Source of the DNA: Reticulitermes speratus
Taxonomy: Eukaryota > Arthropoda > Insecta > Blattodea > Rhinotermitidae
Reading direction: 5' to 3'
Assembly (NCBI GenBank): GCA_021186555.1
Contig: JAJKFL010000014.1
Location: 37,492,698 to 37,556,697 of the forward strand
DNA length: 64,000 nt
Part shown: positions 46,277-57,104 of the stretch, piece after piece
How positions within the stretch are numbered: the stretch's first letter is position 1
Layout of the letters: each line of letters begins with the position of its first letter
The notes under the pieces: generated by a model
Databases searched by the model: none
Told to the model about the DNA's origin: nothing
What the model saw: only the letters and a program-made list of their open reading frames with translations
Position numbers and translations under genes: made by a program

Positions 46277-46332
46277 TCTTTAATATACATTATATATGTA
46301 TTTATCTAGTGCATTTTTTGGTTGTTATAAAG

Positions 46333-46895
46333 GGTGTTTCAGAAATTGTAGGACTTCTGGAATGCGACGCCGTGTCTCTGGTTAGTGTTTCCCGACTTTA
46401 GGAGGGGACGTATTGTCTTCATTTTCAAGGGTCAAGGGGTCTTCTTGGACGCCTTGACCTTTGAAGATGAAGGTATTTCACTCCTTCCAAACGCCAGAAA
46501 ATACAAACTTATCGACACAATGTCATATCCCTGAAGCCCTGTATAGTCGCCTCATTCATTTTCCTTACTCTGTTCCCTGTCCTTATAAAATGCTTGGTTC
46601 TCTCCCAGTACGAACTTATCTGGTGTTCCTGACAAGGTATGAGCCTGGACGTACGTTAGAAATCTGGCGAAGTTCATTTACGTCACACCTGTTTTCCTAA
46701 TGTCCCTGTATTACGATTGAATACCGCAATTTTTTTTATCAATGATTTAATCAACTTTCTTTCTGACTTCAGATATGTCAGCGAAGTTTGGTTATTGTGC
46801 GAATAAAGAAGCAGCATTCAACGAAACATCTTGAAAATCACCATGAAAGTAATTCTTTTAAACATCTGTGTCCGTTGTTACATTAATTACATTTA
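46333..46895. other. Possible transposon end; no gene
   Basis: AGGGTGTTTCAGAAATTGTAG at 46332 resembles the CAGCGTGTTTCAGAAATC end at 57766, but no matching right end is found. CATTTTCAAGGGTCAAGG and CCTTGACCTTTGAAGATG near 46420-46470 form an imperfect hairpin. Confidence 0.4.
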
Positions 46896-46994
46896 TTATA
46901 GACAGTCACCAACAAATGCACAAACCAAATAAAGGCGTAAATCAAACTTTTACGCCTTTATTTGGTTTGTGCAATTGTTGGTGACTGTCTATAA
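46896..46994. repeat. Near-perfect 99-bp palindrome
   Basis: Two 46-bp arms, one mismatch or so, around a 6-nt loop at 46942-46947. The arms contain AAATGCACAAACC and GGTGACTGTC, which match the Penelope-like TTTGTGCATTTGTTGGT flank. AAAATGCACGGTGA follows at 46999, as at 6303. Confidence 0.92.
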
Positions 46995-47396
46995 CACAAA
47001 AATGCACGGTGAATTAAGACTATAATTACATTTATGTTAAAATCGAAGAACCCAATGTTGACTCGTAATATATTACATTTATAAAAAGAAAAGAGAAGGA
47101 AGAAACAAATACAGAGACAGAAAGAGTAGAAATGTAAACGAAGAATAACAGAGTAGGAATATTTAATTGGTGGCTTAAGAAAAGAAAGAGTTACGGGCTT
47201 TTGTGAACACGGTAGTGAACATTCAGGTTACGTATAGTCAAATATTATGGTATTCATTTATTGGCTCTAAATTTCAAAATAAAACAGCTGCGATTGCTGG
47301 CACCAAGTTTCCTGTGGTTCACATGCCCTGCATTAAAACCTTATAGCCCAATCCATACCGTTAGAGTAGGGTATGCAATCTATCGAACCCCTCTTA

Positions 47397-47727
47397 AGCC
47401 GGGATTAGACGGCGCGTGGCTCGGCACGTTTTACGTCATAACTGACGTCACTGACAAAGAATCATATTCAAACGCGCCGTGTAATCGGCTTGGCGCGGCA
47501 CACGGAGTGTGATTGGTGGAGCGAGGCTCGTGCGATCGCCTCAGAGGCGGTTGTAACACGATCCTCAAAGGGACTCGGCGCGGGCAGCTGTTGCGGCTAC
47601 ACGGCTGGTCGGCCATTTGCCGAGCTGCGCCGCGTCGTGTAGCCAGATTGTCTTTTCTGTTCCGATCTGTTGACCGAGCAAGTGACGTCACGTCACTGGA
47701 CGAGCCACGCGGCGTCTAATCCCGGCT
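47397..47727. mobile_element. PIF/Harbinger-like MITE, GC-rich
   Basis: TIRs of about 30 bp starting AGCCGGGATTAGACG are nearly exact inverses, flanked by TTA on both sides (47394-47396 and 47728-47730). A 3-bp TTA duplication fits PIF/Harbinger. The interior is markedly GC-rich, CpG-rich and holds TGACGTCA-type sites at 47451 and 47683. No transposase. Confidence 0.85.
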
Positions 47728-48464
47728 TTAGAATAGTTTTTCCTCCTCCTCCACAACCCTTTGTCAACTGTGTTTTTTAATACTTTGTTTTTCCACTTAC
47801 GTTTAAATTATATTAAAATTTACCTAGATTTCTCTTTGCCTTGTTCGAGACTCGAACTCCGGTTTGTGCAACCCGTAACCTAATCACTAAAGCCAGTACG
47901 CTACCCTAGCGGCTTTTTTTTCAAAAATATGGAGAGGTTTGTGCCTTGCAAAAGAAATTATTAACTTTCGAAAAGACACAGCCACATGGTGTTAGACATG
48001 TGATACTGCTATTTGTCCACACCAGATAAAAGAGGTACACCCCTGTGATTGTCAACTAATAATGGGATTCCCACAGAAATGAAACGAGAGTGAATTAACA
48101 ACTGAATCATAGAAAACGCGTATTCTTGACGTCTTACCAGCGAATTTTGGGTTTTCAGAATAACCTTTTCACACTTCGAATTCTCTTCACACGAACATGT
48201 ATTTTACCGGTTCTATTTCAAGTTTAGTAAAATCCCTTCGATAACAATCTCATGTCCACTTTTATTTATCTTTTGTATCGCAAAATGCACACTTTAAGGC
48301 CCAGCAGATACACTTCGTCAGCCTCTCTGTCCACACGGTTTAAATCCGAAAATAATTTACCTATTTTTAATAAATTTGGTTTCGGGGAGTACGAACAAAT
48401 ATTGTGGAATTAATTTATTTGCATGACTTATGGGCCCAACATTATACCTGCTTTACATGATAAA
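47728..48464. other. No gene; tRNA-like relic
   Basis: GAGACTCGAACTCCGGTTTG followed by CTAATCACTAAAGCC near 47848-47900 looks like a minus-strand tRNA-like head, but I cannot match it to one of the five families. Confidence 0.4.
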
Positions 48465-48733
48465 GGTAAAGTTCACCCTAGAACAAGCCATGAAGGCCCA
48501 GAGGGTGAGTAGAGGTATAGCTCTACTCTTTCTTTAACCTTGGCGCTAGATGGTGGTGGGTGGGCAACGCCACGCCCCGGCCGCTTTACCACGGTACCCA
48601 TTGTACAGGAGGCTGGGTAGGCTCCAGGGCCGGTGTGGACGGGTGCTGAACCCCTCACCCCCACCGGGATTCGATCCCCGGACCGTCCAGCTCGTAGTGA
48701 GTCGCTATACCGACTACGATATCCCTGCCCACC
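48465..48733 (-). mobile_element. SINE-B, full length, 12-bp TSD
   Basis: Minus-strand head with GGATCGAATCCCGG-type B box at about 48670, CCAGCCTCCTGTACAATGGG, GTTGCCCACCC and the CTGGGCCTTCATGGC tail. TTACATGATAAA (48453-48464) and TTACGTGATAAA (48734-48745) form the TSD. Confidence 0.93.
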
Positions 48734-48872
48734 TTACGTGATAAACTGTTATATTTTGTTATATTAGACTCGCGCTGTAAACAAAGTTGTAACATCCAAA
48801 TTTATTTCATCCTGCAAAATTGGGTAACATTGTGGAGTGATAATTTTCACTACAGATACGAAGCTGATTATA

Positions 48873-48950
48873 CAGGGTATACACAAAAGAACGGTGCGGT
48901 ATCAATTTTATTCACCTTTGAAACCGCACCATTCTTTTGTGTATGCTCTG
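48873..48950. mobile_element. 78-bp palindromic micro-MITE
   Basis: CAGGGTATACACAAAAGAAC with the inverse at the right, flanked by TA. Third copy of exactly 78 bp. Confidence 0.93.
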
Positions 48951-49703
48951 TATAAAATATTGGACTCTAGAATTAAGCCACAACTCAAGGTAGCTGGCAG
49001 TTGGTGTTGGGAACGACTGTTATATAACGTTTATATGGTATTTTCTTGGTCTGTATATGTGATATGCTAATAAACCAAAATAAATAAAACAAAATGGTCA
49101 TGGATTTTCCAACAACAGCTTTATTAATGTAAAGTTTCGATACAATGTCATGAATGAACAAGCTCTTTGGTTCTAAGGACAATCAGGACGGAAGTGACAA
49201 ATACAAACACAATGTCTGTAGCAGGAATAGCTGCCAACTCATGCTTGTGGTTATACCACATTTCGCAGTCAACCACAAACAGAACCGGCTGCATCATTGT
49301 AATCCGAACGCCACCTCATGTAAATTTAATTACAGTGACTAATCCGCATGTTCCTGGAGGCGTTATCGTGTGTTGTTGTTCCAGAAATGACACATCGGAA
49401 ACTTGTTTTGTTCTCAATTGAATTTTACACAAATAACTTATTTTGTTTTGTGAAAGAACCAACATATGTCAATATGCGTGCGTGGGCTCTGTAGCACATG
49501 AAAGGTTTCAAATAAAGATGTATTTGATGAGTCATTACTCTGGTTAAAGTTGAGATCGATCTTTACATGAAACATTTAATTACACAGCAAGTCGCGCTCA
49601 AAATTGTTATTAACGCCTTCGGAATCCTATGGAATATGTTTCAGATTCATGGAAGGACACTAAAAACCAGAAAACGCAGACAGGTTAATTAGGAATATGA
49701 CAC

Positions 49704-49972
49704 TTCCCCCCCCCCCCTTTTGGCTCAACAGCCCCTTTTCGGGTGCCTAGGCCTCCTCATTTCGAGGTTTCACAATCACACACATTAGACACACCACACT
49801 CGGTAGGACTCCTCTGGACGAGGGATCAGCTCGTCGCAGAGACCTCTACCTGACAACACACAACACTCACAAGAGACAGACATCCATGCCCCCGGTGGGA
49901 TTCAAACCCACGATCCTAGTAAGCGAGCGGCCGAAGACCCACGCCTTAGCCCGCACGGCCACTGGGATCGGC
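49704..49972 (-). mobile_element. SINE-A, full length, 10-bp TSD
   Basis: Minus-strand copy; AATATGACAC at 49694-49703 and 49973-49982. The tail position on the plus strand is C-rich (a C run at about 49705-49717) instead of the usual T run, an odd change. Confidence 0.93.
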
Positions 49973-50026
49973 AATATGACACATTACATACTCCATAATA
50001 TTTCACGCAATTGGATGTATGTTTGT

Positions 50027-50064
<38 letters not shown>

Positions 50065-50154
50065 TTATACTCTTTCAAAACTAATGAAAAAACATGTATA
50101 ATTTACCTTTCTTATTTAGCTTTCTTCCTCTCTGTATGCATGGTGTATTGATTC

Positions 50155-50275
50155 AGGTTTAAAATATTTTGACCATTTGTTGTGAGTTGTGACTTTACAA
50201 AAAATAAGCACTCAACAGTTATTAAAATTGGGAACGTATATTGTAAACGCATTATGTCAGTTGTAAGTAAAATAT
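50155..50275 (-). repeat. Unnamed dispersed repeat, copy 2
   Basis: Minus strand matches 24497-24618 (TATTTTGACCATTTGTTGTG and GCATTATGTCAGTTGTAAG on the plus strand). Confidence 0.65.
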
Positions 50276-50296
50276 TACATAACTAAGGTACTTATC

Positions 50297-50535
50297 AGGC
50301 GTGGGTCTACGACCGCTCGCTTGCTAGGGTTGTGGGTTCGAATCCCGCTTAGTGCATGGATGCCTGTCTCTTGTCAGTGTTGTGTGTTGTCAGGTAGATG
50401 TCTCTGCGACGAGCTGGTCCCTCGTCGCAGAGGAGTCCTACCGAGTGTGGTGTGTCTAAAAGTGTTTGATCGTGAAGCCTCGAAAAATGAGGCAGCCTAG
50501 GCCCCCAAGGGGCTGTCGAGCCATCGATAAAAAAA
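50297..50535 (+). mobile_element. SINE-A, 5' truncated, 9-bp TSD
   Basis: Starts AGGCGTGGGTCTACG; GTACTTATC at 50288-50296 and 50536-50544. B box GGGTTCGAATCCC and the tail are intact. Confidence 0.94.
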
Positions 50536-51119
50536 GTACTTATCGTTGGGTATCATCTTTCAAAAGTAAAAAAATACACTCATTTCCGATCATATGTTTG
50601 GGTAAATAATTCCTTTGTTCTGATGTGAAGAACTAACTCTTGAAATTTGTCCAAGCATTCTAGGTAAACATGTGTGTTTAAGGTGTAGCCACGTCACAGA
50701 CGTACAATAACTGCGTCGTTGAGCACGGCAGTCTGTTGACTTTAGCAGGCAGCGAAGGAGAGGTGACCCTAACGATCGGGTGGGATTTTTTTTTTCCTAA
50801 AATCACCCAGGCTTACTTGAGAGCCTCGCGTTGTGAGCTTCAGCACTGTTACGTACAGACACATGTACATGTTCTCTGTCATTTCAATATATTTAGCTTT
50901 TCAGTGAATAAAACTGAATTATTATAGTATAATCAGTTGTCAAACCTGAGCAATGACGCTTTTTTAAAAATGATTTAATTAACGTTTACTTGTAAAATTA
51001 CTGTACACACAACCCCAATCCTCATTAATCCTTATTTACATTCTTTTTTTTTTTTCTTAGCCTGACCTATTCTTACCTACTCATTGTAGGTGTAGAGGGT
51101 TATTGTTGCACCTGATCAC

Positions 51120-51304
51120 ACTCAGTGACACACATATACATTCGGTATGACTCCTCTGGACGGGGGATCGGCCCGTCGCAGAGACAACACACAACATTCA
51201 AAACAGACAGGTGTCCATGCCTCCAGCGGGATTCGAACCCGCAATCCCAGCAAGCGAGCAGCCGCAGAACTACGCCTTGGAATGCGCGGCCGCCGGGATA
51301 GGCT
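51120..51304 (-). mobile_element. SINE-A, diverged, tail lost
   Basis: Minus-strand head and B box (GGGTTCGAATCCC) with part of the body; the tail side toward 51060 is not recognisable. Old copy. Confidence 0.75.
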
Positions 51305-51734
51305 ATTATTTCTTATAAACGAAAATAACCCGCGTAAAGGAATTCGTTGTTTCTGGTCGCAATTGAAAACGGCTGATGAGCATGCGTTGTACTTGGTCGG
51401 GTTTGTCTTTGTGCAGACAAACTAACTGCATCAGAAATGGAGTTCATTGACTGAAAGTCTATAGTTTTTCAGTTGGTCTTTAATTCTTCACATTAAAGGA
51501 ACCGAAGTTTGATAACCTTAACAAATCCTTAGCATCAGTCGTGTAAAACAACTGCTGATGAATGAAGATTATGAAATTTCATGTTAATAGTCGCCCGATA
51601 TGTTTCAAAATACATTTCATCGTCACGACCGCGTCTTAAAATGAACCATTACATGATCGTACAAAAAAACAATATAATTAAGTTTAAAAGCCATAGCTCT
51701 TAAATTTATATTTTATTACTCTCTTTTTTGTCGT

Positions 51735-51960
51735 GCTAAATATAAAAAAAAAATTGCAATTTAAGGTCTGCGTTCTTCAAGGATATTACGTAAACGTCGA
51801 GTGGTCCTTCTTGGACTTCTTGACTCTTTGAAAATATGACCGATAGTTTGTCCCGAAACGTCGGTACGGAATTATCACTCTGCGCTGCGTAATATCCCAG
51901 GAGAAGGCAGATATCGTCAACATGGCGGCGGAAGCCTGAAGTCACGTAAACTGCAATTTG
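51735..51960 (+). mobile_element. Penelope-like terminal repeat, decayed
   Basis: Holds a degraded hammerhead (51829-51877, plus): CTTTGAAAA in place of the first core, stem II GAC/GTC, GAAA, stem III ACGT and cleavage-step C. Its downstream flank contains the mirrored CTTCCGCCGCCATGTTGACG segment of the 39235 copy. Confidence 0.5.
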
Positions 51961-52297
51961 TTAAGATATATGACAGAGCATTTTTGAGGTTTATCCACTT
52001 TCCTTACATTTTTATCACCTCTATATTTGCATCCTGCATCGTTAAAGATAAAAAATCAGAGCAACTGAACCCGGAAATCCTACAGCCCCAGACGGTGAGA
52101 GTGACATGTTATATGTTCGCTATCATGTCGGCCAAACCTGCTACACAATGCTTATTGGAATGTCTCGGTTATTTTATTGTTTGCGCATGATCTACTTTCC
52201 TGTCCAGAGGCAAGAATCGAGTCTGTTATTAATACGTTCAAAACACGAGATGTGTTTGATCGACTGACGCTTTTTCTTTGAAGCACTAGTACTAACA

Positions 52298-52668
52298 GTC
52301 TACCTCGGTGGACTAGTGGTTAGCGTGCTCGCCACTGGACCCAAGGTTCGCGGGTTCGATCCCGACCGAGGTCGATGGATTTTTTAAGGGTGATAAAAAT
52401 CCGGAGCACCACTTCCTTCAGAGGGGAAGTAAAGCCGTCGGTCCCATGTCGTAGATTTACGGCATGTAAAATTTAAATGTTACGTAAGCTAAATTCAAAG
52501 CCTCCATTTCTCACCCAAGTCTCCTGACTGCCTGCCAGATGGCTCTGGCGGACACATCAGGATCGATAGAATAGTAGCGCGGCCACGAATGCGCACGACT
52601 CAGTAACCTCGGAAAGAGGAGGCAGGAGGAGGCCCGAGCCCATATAGGGCTGTTGAGCCATGGTTATA
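52298..52668 (+). mobile_element. SINE-E, full length
   Basis: CTACCTCGGTGGACTAGTGG head, B box GGGTTCGATCCCG, AATCCGGAGCACCACTTCC, and CCCATATAGGGCTGTTGAGC end. GGAGGCAGGAGGAGGCC near 52619 shows a small local duplication. Confidence 0.9.
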
Positions 52669-52839
52669 TTTTAATAGTAGTAACAATATAAGGCGCCCAT
52701 TTTGAACGCAAAATGATAAGGTTCTGCGTTTCCCTCCGTCTGTTCGATTTGAAAAATTCTGGAAAGAATTTAAAAAAGATCAATTTTGTGAGGTCAACGA
52801 AATGTTGGCTGGAGATTGTAACTTAAGAAAACAATATTT

Positions 52840-53336
52840 GGCCGTGCCATGGCTCAGGCGGTTAGTCGCCGGCCTTCCACTGCGGAGGCCCGGGTCCGAT
52901 CCCAGTGGCCGTGCGGTCTAAGGCGTGGGTCTTCGGCCGCTCGCTTACTGGGATCGTGGGTTCGAATCCCACCGGGGGCATGGATGTTTGTGTTGTGTTT
53001 GATGTAAGGACGGTAGCATGGAACGTAAGGTGACATGAAGGACGATAGGATTTAAACAGTACAAAAATGGATCAAAGGGGAAAAACCCCGGACAGGCAAA
53101 AAAAAAAAAAAATCCCGGGTCAGTCCATGTGGGGTTTGTGGTGGACAAAGTGGCACTGGGACAGGTTTTTCTCCCAGTTGTCGGTTTTCCCCTGTCAATT
53201 TCATTCCACTGGTGCTCCATTACTTGTAAAACTTGGTAAAGAAACTGCTCATCTTTATCTTCATCATAGGGCTGCACAAAAAGCCTTAAGGCTGTGGTGC
53301 GTCCGTAGCATCTGCTGCGGGGCCCTTCACCATGTA
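52840..53336 (+). mobile_element. SINE-D interrupted by SINE-A2
   Basis: SINE-D head GGCCGTGCCATGGCTCAGGC at 52840-52896 ends CCCGGGTC. It resumes at 53113 with TCCCGGGTCAGTCC, then the D body and the CCTTAAGGCTGTGG tail. Confidence 0.92.
52897..53112 (+). mobile_element. SINE-A2 inside SINE-D
   Basis: Head CGATCCCAGTGGCCGTGCGG, B box GGGTTCGAATCCC, A2 body with GGACGGTAGCATGGAACGTA and an A tail ending exactly at the host's TCCCGGG. Confidence 0.93.
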
Positions 53337-54455
53337 AAAATAAAATCTTTTATATTTCCGAAAACAGACCCATAATAAAAAAGGTTTCTTATTTCAAGTA
53401 ATGTTTGCCTTAAGGCTTTATATCCGGAAGTTGGAATAAGTATATATCTTGGAAACAAAGGAAGGCACATTATGCAGGACGAAAGTCCAAAACACGACCA
53501 TTACTTTAACAACTGAAGTGAGAACTGAACATTTTTACAATCCGTTAATCCTTTTTTTTTTCACTTTGATATAAGCAAGCAAATCTCTTCCAGCTGCATG
53601 AAGTCTTTTCATGTTTTTAAATCTCTTCCTCAGTTTCACAGACAGAGTTTAGAGAACAGTGTGAAATAAATTGAGAACAAAAATACTTTGTTAAAAACAA
53701 CTGTTAACAGAATTTCAAGAAAGGATCTTAAAATATGAACCAATATAAAAATGTTGGAAAATTGTTCGAAAAATTTTTTGATAACACGTAATAAGTCTGA
53801 TGACCCGAAATAATAAAAATGATGACAATTTGGATGATGAACTTAACCCTACTGACTGTAATTGGTACACGAATATATAGTGTACATTATCTGTGTTTGG
53901 GTAACAAACAAACATCTAACTAAGTGGCCAACCAACTAACCAACCAAACTAATAACCAACTCCATGAAACTAATTTATATTTCACAAGCCAATATTTTTT
54001 CAGGCAATAAAGAAATCCCCATCACTTTATAAAACCTCTAGCTTTATAACTGTCCACAATACTTCAGTACTGGTCCCACTTCTGATTTAGATAAATTCAG
54101 AACAAATCTCTCATACTATTTACTTAAGGTTCGTTACGATTTCCTTCTACGCGTATACATTCCAAGTGGTATCTTTCCTACAATTCTTATCACCAAAATT
54201 CTGTATGTACCTTCCTTCTCTTCCATGCGTGCTAGATGCTACTTTCATATCATCCGTCTTGATTTGATCTCGACATTTTAGGACAAGGCGTACACATACA
54301 AGGACAGTAAAACAGTATGTTTCTGTATTGCACATGAATTTGTTTTTCACTGATATTTTGTGTTGCTTAGGATAACACAGTGTAAGGATCCTAAGTGCCC
54401 ACAATCCCTATGTATTTCCGGCTGGCTAGCTTTCTTTAGGCTACTGTTCTAAACA
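53337..54455. other. No gene seen
   Basis: AT-rich; several CCAACTAACCAACC-type simple repeats around 53925-53960. Minus-strand frames (53715-53915, 54147-54404) lack recognisable domains. Confidence 0.45.
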
Positions 54456-54958
54456 GGGGGTCGGGATAGCTCAGTCGGTATAGCGACTCGCTACGGGCTG
54501 GACGGTCCGGGGATCGAATTGCCGATCCCACTGGCCGTGCGGTCTAAGGCGTGGGTCTTCGGTCGCTCGCTTACTAGGATCGTGGGTTCGAATCCAACCG
54601 GGGGCATGGATGTTTGTGTTGTGTTTGTTGTAAGGACGGTAGCATGGAACGTAAAGTGACATGAAGGACGAAAAGGATTTAAACAGTACAAAAATGGATC
54701 AAAGGGGAAAAACCCCGGACAGACAAAAAAAAATCCCGGTAGGGGCGAGATTTTTAGCACCCGTCCAGACCGGCCCTGGGGCCCACCCAGCCTCCTATAG
54801 TATGGGTACCGTGTATCTTTCCCGGGGGTAAAGCGGCCGGGGCTTGGACTTGACCACCCACCCTCTTCTAGTGCCAGGGTTAGAGAAAGAGTAGAGCTGT
54901 ACCTCTACTCCCCCCCTGGGCCTTCATGGCGTTCTAGGGAGAACTTTACCTTTACCTT
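54456..54958 (+). mobile_element. SINE-B interrupted by SINE-A2, 14-bp TSD
   Basis: SINE-B head GGGATAGCTCAGTCGGTATA to GGGGATCGAAT at 54519, then resumes TCCCGGTAGGGGCGAG at 54734 and ends TTTACCTTTACCTT. TACTGTTCTAAACA flanks the whole unit (54442-54455 and 54959-54972), so A2 inserted later. Confidence 0.95.
54520..54733 (+). mobile_element. SINE-A2 inside SINE-B
   Basis: TGCCGATCCCACTGGCCGTG head, A2 body, A tail abutting TCCCGG of the SINE-B B box. Confidence 0.94.
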
Positions 54959-55291
54959 TACTGTTCTAAACAATAAAATTTAGTCGTGTGAAAATATTTC
55001 GAGCAACATGTTCCGCTGTAGAGACTAAAGGAACATGTAGAACGAACTTGATAATTGAGGAAAACTGGCTCGCAATTGCTGCTCCACTGAAGACATAAGA
55101 ATAAAAGCATTTTTATACTTGCATAGCAAATGCACCTATTTACGTCATCAGCAGGAAAAACAAAGAAACTGCTGTATTCACATGCTTATAAGATGACTGT
55201 GGCTTGTGACACGGTTGGCGAAATAGCAGTAAATTACATAAACTGATTCTTGTACTCTCTTTCTGAGATCGAAAATTGACGCCGATATATA

Positions 55292-55678
55292 CAGGGCATA
55301 CACAAAAGAATGGTGCGGTTTCAAAAGTGAATAAAAAATTTATGTCTCACATTACACGGGCACAACATACCGTCAGCGGCGGCAACTGTCCAAGTTTCTC
55401 ATGCGCTACCAGCAGTTCGCTTCTCATGCTTACTGCGTGATCGGATAACGCATGCACTGCAGGCCATTACAGCGGACATGCTACACCGGGTCTGGGATGA
55501 GTTTGATTACCGTGTGGATGTGTGTCGTGTGACCCAGGGTGCACACATTGAAGGATTGTAATTACCAAATGAGAAACTTGGACAGTTGCCGCCGCTGACG
55601 GTGTATGTTGTGCCCGTGTAAGGTGAGAAATACATTTTTTATTCACTTCTGATACCGCACCATTCTTTTGTGTATGCC

Positions 55679-55681
<3 letters not shown>
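55292..55681 (+). mobile_element. 390-bp mariner/DUF4817-type element, C-terminus only
   Basis: TA-flanked TIRs about 100 bp long, starting CAGGGCATACACAAAAGAAT and pairing again across CACGGGCACAACATAC. Between them the plus strand (about 55445-55561) encodes LQAITADMLHRVWDEFDYRV then CRVTQGAHIEGL and a stop, the C-terminus of the same transposase family as at 23118 and 57766. The catalytic core is deleted. The outer 44 bp and inner-right 34 bp equal the 78-bp micro-MITEs. Confidence 0.92.
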
Positions 55682-55713
<32 letters not shown>

Positions 55714-55828
55714 ATTCTGATATTAATTTAAGAAGACCTGCCCCCTATGCCTGTTTCAGCCAGACAGTGCGGCATTATACACCAGAAACAATATTATGTG
55801 ACGTTTACAGGGTAGTTGTGGTGCCAGC

Positions 55829-56024
55829 TATCGGTCGCACTATGGCCCTGGGGTCGACTCAGCCTCTAACAGAAATGAGTACCAGGAATATTTCCTAGGG
55901 GGTAAAGGCGGCCGGTGTGTAGGGCTGACAACCTTACCACCTTCATGTGCCGATTGTCTAGAAATCTGGGAGCCTCGACCTCCTGGAACCCTAAGGGTCT
56001 GTCCAGGCCTGTAATGGGATTGCT
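55829..56024 (+). mobile_element. SINE-C, 5' truncated, exact 13-bp TSD
   Basis: Body from CGGTCGCACTATGGCCC to the GGCCTGTAATGGGATTGC end. TTGTGGTGCCAGC is duplicated (55816-55828 and 56025-56037). Confidence 0.95.
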
Positions 56025-56283
56025 TTGTGGTGCCAGCATTATTAGCCGGGGACGGTGGCCTGTCAGTAAGCCATATGTTCACCCGTGAGATTTTTAATTG
56101 TGGGGCATGTCAAAAGGATAAAAGGCATATTAGAATTCCTGGCACTGAATTAGATATGAAACAAAATTTAGCAACAGAAATTCGACGTGTATTCAAATTG
56201 TTTGTTACATTTGAAGAGTGACTGCAAGCCGAAGGAAGTTGTTTCCAAGGTCATCTTCAAATGTGGTGAGTAAAAAGAAGGTT

Positions 56284-56552
56284 AAGGTAAATTGCATTGT
56301 AGAACAGGCCATGAAGACCCAGAGGGGGAGTAGAGGTACAGCTCTACTCTTTCTTCAACATCGGCGCTAGATGTGGTGCGTGGTCAACACAACGCCCCGG
56401 TCGCTTTACTACCGGGAAAGAAACCCGTTACCCATTTTACACGAGGCCATGTGGGCCCCAGGGAAAGGGTGCGGAAAATTTCGCTCTCACAGGGATTTGA
56501 TCCCCGAACTGTCCAGCCTGTAGCCCGTCGCTATACGGACTACGCCACCCCA
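56284..56552 (-). mobile_element. SINE-B, full length
   Basis: Minus-strand copy with tail CAGGCCATGAAGACCCAGAG at the left and a head with GGGGATCAAATCCC-type B box at the right. Confidence 0.9.
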
Positions 56553-56944
56553 AAACATAACCCAAACCGCGATGCATAGAACTGAAACGTATGGACCCCA
56601 ACTCACCGCACAATGGAAGAGCAGCGATCGCTGCCTTCTTTCCGTCAAGCGGAAGTGCAATAACACAGAGTGATGATGACGTAATTTAAAAGTATATATC
56701 CGTTTAAGTTCGGAAGCCGTGTTAAAACTCGGTCCATATAAGCGGGAAACTGCTATATTAGCTGAGGCAATATTAGCTAGTATAAAAAAAACTCACAGAC
56801 TAGGTTTGTTTGGCTGTAATTTCTACAAGTTTTTCACATTGTTGACACCGTGCATCTTCGTCATATTAAATTAAATTTTCAGACCAACTGATGCATCATT
56901 AAAACCACTTTTTATTGTAGCATTATTAAAATTGTTAAAATTAT

Positions 56945-56983
56945 ACCCCTACACGTGTTTCGATCCTCGGATCATCGTCAGGG
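56945..56983 (-). ncRNA. Hammerhead-type ribozyme, intact core
   Basis: On the minus strand: helix I CCC/GGG, core CTGACGA, stem II GATC/GATC with loop CGAG, GAAA, palindromic stem III ACACGTGT, cleavage-step A. Confidence 0.78.
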
Positions 56984-57063
56984 TTTTTTTTAAAGATACT
57001 CTGTGCTGTTGGACTATTCAAAATTATGTGACTGAAACGACAGTAGCTTTCAAAAAAAAAAAA

Positions 57064-57104
57064 ACCCCTGACGATGATCCGAGGATCGAAACACGTGTAG
57101 GGGT
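57064..57104 (+). ncRNA. Hammerhead-type ribozyme, intact core
   Basis: Core CTGACGA (57068-57074), stem II GATC-CGAG-GATC, GAAA, stem III ACACGTGT (57091-57098), predicted cleavage after A57099, helix I CCC with GGG. Identical to its left-arm partner. Confidence 0.8.

Larger units (their letters stand above)
45039..46332. mobile_element. 1.3-kb Penelope-like palindrome, outward hammerheads
   Basis: The left arm starts CTTTATAACAACCAAAAAA and the right arm ends with its exact inverse. Mirrored blocks continue inward (for example AAAACATCACAC with GTGTGATGTTTT, and GGGTAAATATA with TATATATTTACCC) to a centre near 45900. The left arm has gained a 21-bp tandem array and a SINE-A, and the central loop a micro-MITE. 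Hammerheads sit at 45096-45136 (minus) and 46236-46276 (plus), both pointing outward. No RT or GIY-YIG frame is seen in the arms. Confidence 0.8.
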
